Positions 5,952 to 9,674 of a stretch of 9,674 nt of DNA are shown in pieces (position 1 is the stretch's first letter; every line of letters begins with the position of its first letter). Under the pieces are notes generated by a model that saw only the letters and a list, made by a program, of their open reading frames with translations, was not told the DNA's origin and did not search any database. Location of the stretch: the NCBI GenBank assembly GCA_016196415.1, contig JACPXS010000121.1, positions 1 through 9,674 on the forward strand, in the 5' to 3' direction. The position numbers and the translations under genes are program-made. This stretch comes from Candidatus Omnitrophota bacterium (GTDB lineage: Bacteria; Omnitrophota; Koll11; Aquiviventales; Aquiviventaceae).

Positions 5952-6210
5952 TTGGGCGATCGTCGTCGATCCTCGAGCCGCTCAGGACCTCAAGAAACTC
6001 CACCGCCAACACCACCCTGCGCTCCCATAGCTCCTTCGGACTATTGATACCTTACCGAGCGAACCCCACGAAGGCAAGCGCTTAAAAGGTGACAAGCAGG
6101 GAAGCCGGTCTTTGCGCGTTGGCGATTTTCGAATCATTTACGATCTCTACCCCGCACAGCACGCGATCCACATTATCCGAGTAGGCGATCGCAAAGAGAT
6201 TTACCGATAA
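5938..6210 (+). pseudogene. RelE-family toxin gene interrupted by an in-frame TAG (TA pair 3)
   Basis: One continuous frame from GTG 5938 to TAA 6208-6210 reads as a complete 90-codon RelE toxin except for a TAG at codon 31 (6028-6030). Before the stop: WAIVVDPRAAQDLKKLHRQ. After it: LLRTIDTL, then GKRLKGDKQG, SLRVGDFRIIYDLYP and HIIRVGDRKEIYR, the full set of RelE strand motifs in order with the expected spacing. No frameshift is needed, so a single substitution, for example from CAG or AAG, would explain it. The start is supported by GGGAG at 5923-5927 and by its overlap with the antitoxin. The 30-residue product would lack the catalytic half, and no good restart codon follows the TAG. It ends nine bases from the convergent kinase gene. 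Alternatives are an assembly error, stop-codon readthrough, or a lineage that reads TAG as an amino acid. The intact TGA and TAA usage of neighbours gives no support for recoding. Confidence 0.8.
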
Positions 6211-6219
6211 CCAGTTCCC

Positions 6220-8376
6220 TCAACCAGACACCGCTGCAATCTGTTTCGTAACCGGGAAGTCCAGAAAGAACGTCGTGCCCTTCCCCACCGTGCTTTCCAC
6301 GGAAATCCGCCCGCGATTGCGCTCCACGATCTGCCGGACGATGAAGAGGCCAAGCCCGGTGCCTTTGCCCGGCTCCTTCGTCGTGAAGAATGGGTCGTAG
6401 ATCTTATCGAGCTGATCCGGCGGGATGCCGCTTCCGGTATCGGCGATCGTGATGCGCACCGCGCCCTCATACTGGGAGGCGCGGATCGTGATCGTCCCCG
6501 GCGGCGTGATGGCCTGGCCGGCGTTGCGGACGATGTTAAAGAGCACCTCTTGCAACTGTCGGCGATCGGCCACGATGGCCGGCAGATCAGGTTGGATGGC
6601 CGTTTCCACGTCGATCTTCTCAAGCTTCAGGTCGTGGCGGACGAGGAAGAGCACCTCATCGACCTCCTGCGCCACCGACACCGGCTGCGTCGTGGGCTCC
6701 TTGACCGGCTTGGCGAAGTTCGAGAGCTTCTGCGTGATAGCGGTCGCCCGATCGATCTGCTTCAACGACACCCGCATGATGTTCGACGTCCGCTCCAACA
6801 GCTCCTGCGAGGACTTCCCGATCAAAATCCCGTCTTCTTGATCCAGCAGGAACGCCTCGCACTGCGCCTTCACGATCCCCAGCGGATTGCAGATCTCGTG
6901 GTTGATCCCCGCTGAGAGCGTCCCGATGACGGCGAGCTTCTCTTTCTGCGCCGCCTCCGCCTGCGTCTTCGCTAATTCCACCGCCTGTTGGGCGTTCGCC
7001 ATCGCAATGGCCAAGGTCCCTGCCAGAGTGCGTAAGATATCCACGTCGTCCTGCGTAAACTCTTCGTCGGACTTCTTTTTGCCCAGGCACAGCACGCCGA
7101 TCAACTCCTCATGCACATGCAGCGGCAGGCAGAGCCGGGCGTTGAGCTGGTGTAAGCGCGCGGTGACCGCCTCTGGAAACCGCACCTTCCCCAGTGGGCC
7201 ATCCATCCCAATCGGCTCATGCGTCTTACGCAGGAACGTCACGAACGGCTCGTCGGCGTGCAGCACCAGCGCCTGCCCGTTGGTGCCCTGGGTGGCGAGG
7301 CGCTCGTAGTCCCGCGTATCCGGGTTGCGCAGCAGCAAGCTGCAGGTATCCAACTTCACGGTCTCGGTGAGGCGATGGACGGTCAGCTGGGCCAACTGCT
7401 TCAGATCGCGAATCCCCACCAGCACCTCCTCCATGAACCGCTTCAGCAACTCCTTGTAGTCGTACCGCTTCTGGAAGAGGTACCGCTCCGTCACGTTCAC
7501 CAACCAGTTCCGCAGCGGCCCATACACCCCCGCAATAATCCCCGCCGCCAGCACGTTCGACAGCCACTTCGGGATCGCAATGAAGCGGATCAGCACATCC
7601 TGCGACACAACCGCCACCAGCGACACCACCCCCACCACGGACGCCACCAGGCCTGCGAACACCAAGGTCCGCTTGATAATAACTTCGATGTCGAGTAACT
7701 GGTGCCTGACGATAGCGTAAGCGTACACGATGACAAAGAGCGACACAAACAAGGGAAAAATGGGGGGTGCTGGAATTCGAAACCATGGAAGAAAATTCGT
7801 TACGCCGGTGATGACTGCAATGAAGGTCCCCCAGAACACTGCAAGGATCTTCGTCCTCAAGATGCCGGTTTCCACCTGAAGAACTCGATACATGACGTAG
7901 TGCGCGTAGGAAATGTTCGCTCCAAAGTGGAGCACATGGAGATAGAAGAGCGGACCGGCAATGGGCCAGACTGGAAACACAAGGAATGGCGGGGTATGGT
8001 AGCGTGCGAACAGCGGAGAATAGACCATGGAGGCGAAGGCAAACCCGATGCAATAGTTCAGGACGTGGAGCCACCGAGGCAGTTTCCGCTGGGTTAATTC
8101 AGAAATGAAATGCAAGAATGAGGCCGGCATGAGCGCTACCAAGATCATGACCGTGCGCACCCATAATTCGCCTTGAGCTCGATCATGGCTGACCAGCCAG
8201 GCAACGTAGAGCAACGACCAAATGGAGAGCTCAGAGGTAAAGACGCAGAATAACCGCACGAGGGGTGATTTGGGATTTTTCAGAAATACACCGAGGGTAA
8301 TAGCCGTGCAGACGATAAAGTTTACAAGGCTCGAGTAGACATAGTAAGCGAGGGGCAACTTGTACAGAATATCCAT
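6220..8376 (-). CDS. Membrane-bound GAF sensor histidine kinase (HK2)
   Basis: A 718-residue kinase with the same layout as HK1. Residues 1-260 hold about eight membrane spans, including the AYAIVRHQLLDIEV segment (219-232). A GAF domain lies at about 310-465, and HisKA holds phosphoacceptor H493 in GINHEICNPL. The ATPase domain has N614 and N618, G1 DTGSGIP (646-652), F box DPFFTT (661-666) and G2 GTGLGL (672-677). All catalytic motifs are intact, and no receiver is fused. ATG 8376 lies 10 bases after the stop of the methyltransferase gene, so the two form an operon. A TTG at 8409 would overlap that gene and add residues unlike any sensor, so I rejected it. G+C falls from about 61% in sampled blocks of the kinase half to about 51% across 7681-8400, near the end of the membrane sensor; HK1 shows no such fall in its sensor. 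The signal and target regulator are not evident. Confidence 0.9.
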   Translation of the reverse strand: MDILYKLPLAYYVYSSLVNFIVCTAITLGVFLKNPKSPLVRLFCVFTSELSIWSLLYVAWLVSHDRAQGELWVRTVMILVALMPASFLHFISELTQRKLPRWLHVLNYCIGFAFASMVYSPLFARYHTPPFLVFPVWPIAGPLFYLHVLHFGANISYAHYVMYRVLQVETGILRTKILAVFWGTFIAVITGVTNFLPWFRIPAPPIFPLFVSLFVIVYAYAIVRHQLLDIEVIIKRTLVFAGLVASVVGVVSLVAVVSQDVLIRFIAIPKWLSNVLAAGIIAGVYGPLRNWLVNVTERYLFQKRYDYKELLKRFMEEVLVGIRDLKQLAQLTVHRLTETVKLDTCSLLLRNPDTRDYERLATQGTNGQALVLHADEPFVTFLRKTHEPIGMDGPLGKVRFPEAVTARLHQLNARLCLPLHVHEELIGVLCLGKKKSDEEFTQDDVDILRTLAGTLAIAMANAQQAVELAKTQAEAAQKEKLAVIGTLSAGINHEICNPLGIVKAQCEAFLLDQEDGILIGKSSQELLERTSNIMRVSLKQIDRATAITQKLSNFAKPVKEPTTQPVSVAQEVDEVLFLVRHDLKLEKIDVETAIQPDLPAIVADRRQLQEVLFNIVRNAGQAITPPGTITIRASQYEGAVRITIADTGSGIPPDQLDKIYDPFFTTKEPGKGTGLGLFIVRQIVERNRGRISVESTVGKGTTFFLDFPVTKQIAAVSG

Positions 8377-8386
8377 ACAGTTCCGC

Positions 8387-9674
8387 CTAGATCCTTCTGG
8401 CGATCCCAAAGACTAATTCACCGGTCCGATCACGTTCCACGCGCCAATCAACAGTTCCCTTTACACCTGACAAGGCACCGAGAAGCACCTTGGAAAACCC
8501 TTGTTCGTTTCGCTTCACAAATGTCCAATCACAGAGCCAGTCTGCCGGTGCAAATCGAAATCGCTCTCGATCCTTATGTTCCACGACCAGTTCGCCCCCA
8601 TGCTTGAGCATGAAGAATGAACCACGGAGAATGTCAGTAAGCGTCTCGTCATAAAAGTAGTTCGCAATCCCCATCCCATAGATGAAATCGTAGACCTGTG
8701 CCCTGTCCGTCCACTTTTTCGCATCGGAAAGGCTGAGCAGCGTCTCTCGCAGGTACTCAACGGAGGTGAGTAACCGATTCTTTGAAAGATGTCCCCGCGC
8801 AAAATCGAGCGCTTCCTGATCCTGATCAAGGCAGCTAAACTGCACTGGTCTGAACGTCCGATTACTTGGTAGCTCTTGTTCGAGTTCAAGCCACTCTCGG
8901 CAAGGACCACCTCCCATGGAAAGGATCCTCAGCGGCGATGAGCTCTCCTGCGTAACGAGCCGGCGGAGGCGTTCCTTCGCAATATCCTTACGATATCTCA
9001 CACACTCGTAGACATCCGAGAAATACCGATCGAACATACCGCTAAGGCCATCGCCAAGTCTGGGTCTGAACGCGTAGCCCATCTCCATCATCATGTAATC
9101 ACCTGGATAACCCCTCGGCTTCATCAGACACCGTTCAATGAATGGGTTTCCAGCTGTCCAGGGACTTAGGATCCTACGGAATGCGCGTTTCACCAGTCTC
9201 TGGGTTCGTCGGCTGTGCACACGCTGCAGGAGTTGTTCACCTCGCTCGAGAATCCCGTCGCACAACTGGGCAAATTCTTGCCGCAGGTCTTCGTCCTTAG
9301 GATTGGGAGTGGTACGCTGAACCGTACGGCCCACACACCCTTCTAGTTCTGAGAGTCTCTGACAGTACCTTCTCACATCTTCCGAGAACCATGTTCTAAT
9401 CCGCTTGGTCGTCTCCGGATCCTCACTCGAGCCGATTGTCTCTTCCACCGTGGCCTCGAGGTACTCTGTGCCCATGATGAACCAGCGTTCGAGGACCTCC
9501 ATGTTGCGTTCTGCTAATGGTGAAAACTGCACCCCGCATCGACCAGAGCGCCGGTCTCCACCAGCCCAGATCAACCTCCCAGGCAGAGAGACCGTTCCGA
9601 ACTCATCCACCAACTTTAGGTCAACTGTGTTCCTATTGAGTCTGTGTGTTCGTGGCCAGGAAAGTCCCGCTCCC
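8387..9674 (-). CDS. PilZ-methyltransferase fusion, 3-OH-PAME-biosynthesis (PhcB-like) family, 5' end missing
   Basis: The visible 428 residues are open to the window edge, so the start lies outside. Residues about 1-66 look like the second half of a PilZ domain: GAGLSW, the strand VDLKL, GRLIWAG, then CGVQFSPLAERNMEVLERWF. PilZ domains bind cyclic di-GMP, but the RxxxR loop would be beyond the edge. A helical middle region leads to PRGYPGDYMMM (186-196), a hallmark of methyltransferases annotated as extracellular-factor 3-hydroxypalmitic acid methyl ester biosynthesis proteins. The SAM-binding Rossmann core follows: ILSMGGGPCRE (250-260), CLDQDQEALDFA (281-292), YDFIYGMG, and the LKHGGELVVEH strand. 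The family's best-known member, PhcB of Ralstonia, makes a fatty-acid methyl ester quorum signal; the substrate here is unproven. A TTG at 9613 is not the true start because the frame and PilZ pattern continue upstream. It is followed by HK2 after 10 bases. Confidence 0.8.
   Translation of the reverse strand, partial: GAGLSWPRTHRLNRNTVDLKLVDEFGTVSLPGRLIWAGGDRRSGRCGVQFSPLAERNMEVLERWFIMGTEYLEATVEETIGSSEDPETTKRIRTWFSEDVRRYCQRLSELEGCVGRTVQRTTPNPKDEDLRQEFAQLCDGILERGEQLLQRVHSRRTQRLVKRAFRRILSPWTAGNPFIERCLMKPRGYPGDYMMMEMGYAFRPRLGDGLSGMFDRYFSDVYECVRYRKDIAKERLRRLVTQESSSPLRILSMGGGPCREWLELEQELPSNRTFRPVQFSCLDQDQEALDFARGHLSKNRLLTSVEYLRETLLSLSDAKKWTDRAQVYDFIYGMGIANYFYDETLTDILRGSFFMLKHGGELVVEHKDRERFRFAPADWLCDWTFVKRNEQGFSKVLLGALSGVKGTVDWRVERDRTGELVFGIARRI

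Noticed and set aside
7219..7698. A 159-codon open frame on the + strand, and similar ones at 2174-2617 and 6550-6915
   Set aside because: All are opposite well-supported signalling genes and have the same His/Arg/Gln-rich shadow composition with no ribosome binding site or motif.
8377..8409. TTG start at 8409 for HK2
   Set aside because: It would overlap the methyltransferase gene and place polar residues before the first membrane span. ATG 8376 fits the gene spacing better.
6220..9674. Naming the genes phcB and phcS
   Set aside because: The methyltransferase resembles the PhcB family, but the kinase architecture (many membrane spans plus GAF) cannot be assigned to PhcS from sequence reading, and the substrate is unknown.
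1..9674. tRNA, rRNA, CRISPR array or complete insertion sequence
   Set aside because: No cloverleaf, ribosomal RNA signature, regularly spaced repeat series or transposase frame was seen on either strand.

Overview
This window looks like chromosomal DNA from a GC-rich (about 60% G+C), probably environmental Gram-negative-type bacterium. The family mix fits phyla such as Nitrospirota or Methylomirabilota: large multi-membrane GAF histidine kinases, an HD-GYP response regulator, a methyltransferase of the '3-hydroxypalmitic acid methyl ester biosynthesis' type, and many RelE-type toxin-antitoxin pairs. The taxonomic guess is weak. It rests on gene content only, with no rRNA or marker gene in view.

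Left part (1-1737, + strand): an accessory strip. A gene-free 335-base leader carries inverted repeats, then a consensus sigma70-like promoter with phased 11-bp repeats drives toxin-antitoxin pair 1 (336-904: RHH antitoxin and RelE-like toxin). A short scar follows, with a 28-bp near-palindrome resembling a REP/RAYT or MITE end, a possible YD-repeat (RHS) scrap, and a perfect 23-bp palindrome. Pair 2 comes next (1133-1737: AbrB-like antitoxin and ParE/RelE-like toxin with a 1-base stop/start overlap).

Right part (1844-9674): a signal-transduction cluster, all on the - strand. In transcription order it holds a PilZ-methyltransferase fusion (5' end beyond the window edge), a membrane GAF histidine kinase, a single-domain response regulator, a second membrane GAF histidine kinase of the same architecture, and a REC-HD-GYP regulator predicted to hydrolyse cyclic di-GMP. 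Pair 3 (5751-6210, + strand) sits in the middle of this cluster. It has a Phd/YefM-like antitoxin and a RelE-type toxin frame interrupted by one in-frame TAG.

How the genes may work together (inference): the methyltransferase may make or modify a small, possibly fatty-acid-derived molecule under cyclic-di-GMP control through its PilZ part. The two kinases would sense membrane or cytoplasmic cues and phosphorylate the two receivers, and the HD-GYP output would lower cyclic di-GMP. Gene order recalls Phc-type (methyltransferase plus kinase) and Rpf-type (kinase plus REC-HD-GYP) cell-cell signalling, but it is not a copy of either. A fall in G+C within the upstream kinase, at the sensor/kinase boundary, suggests that the methyltransferase and sensor part arrived separately from the kinase core.
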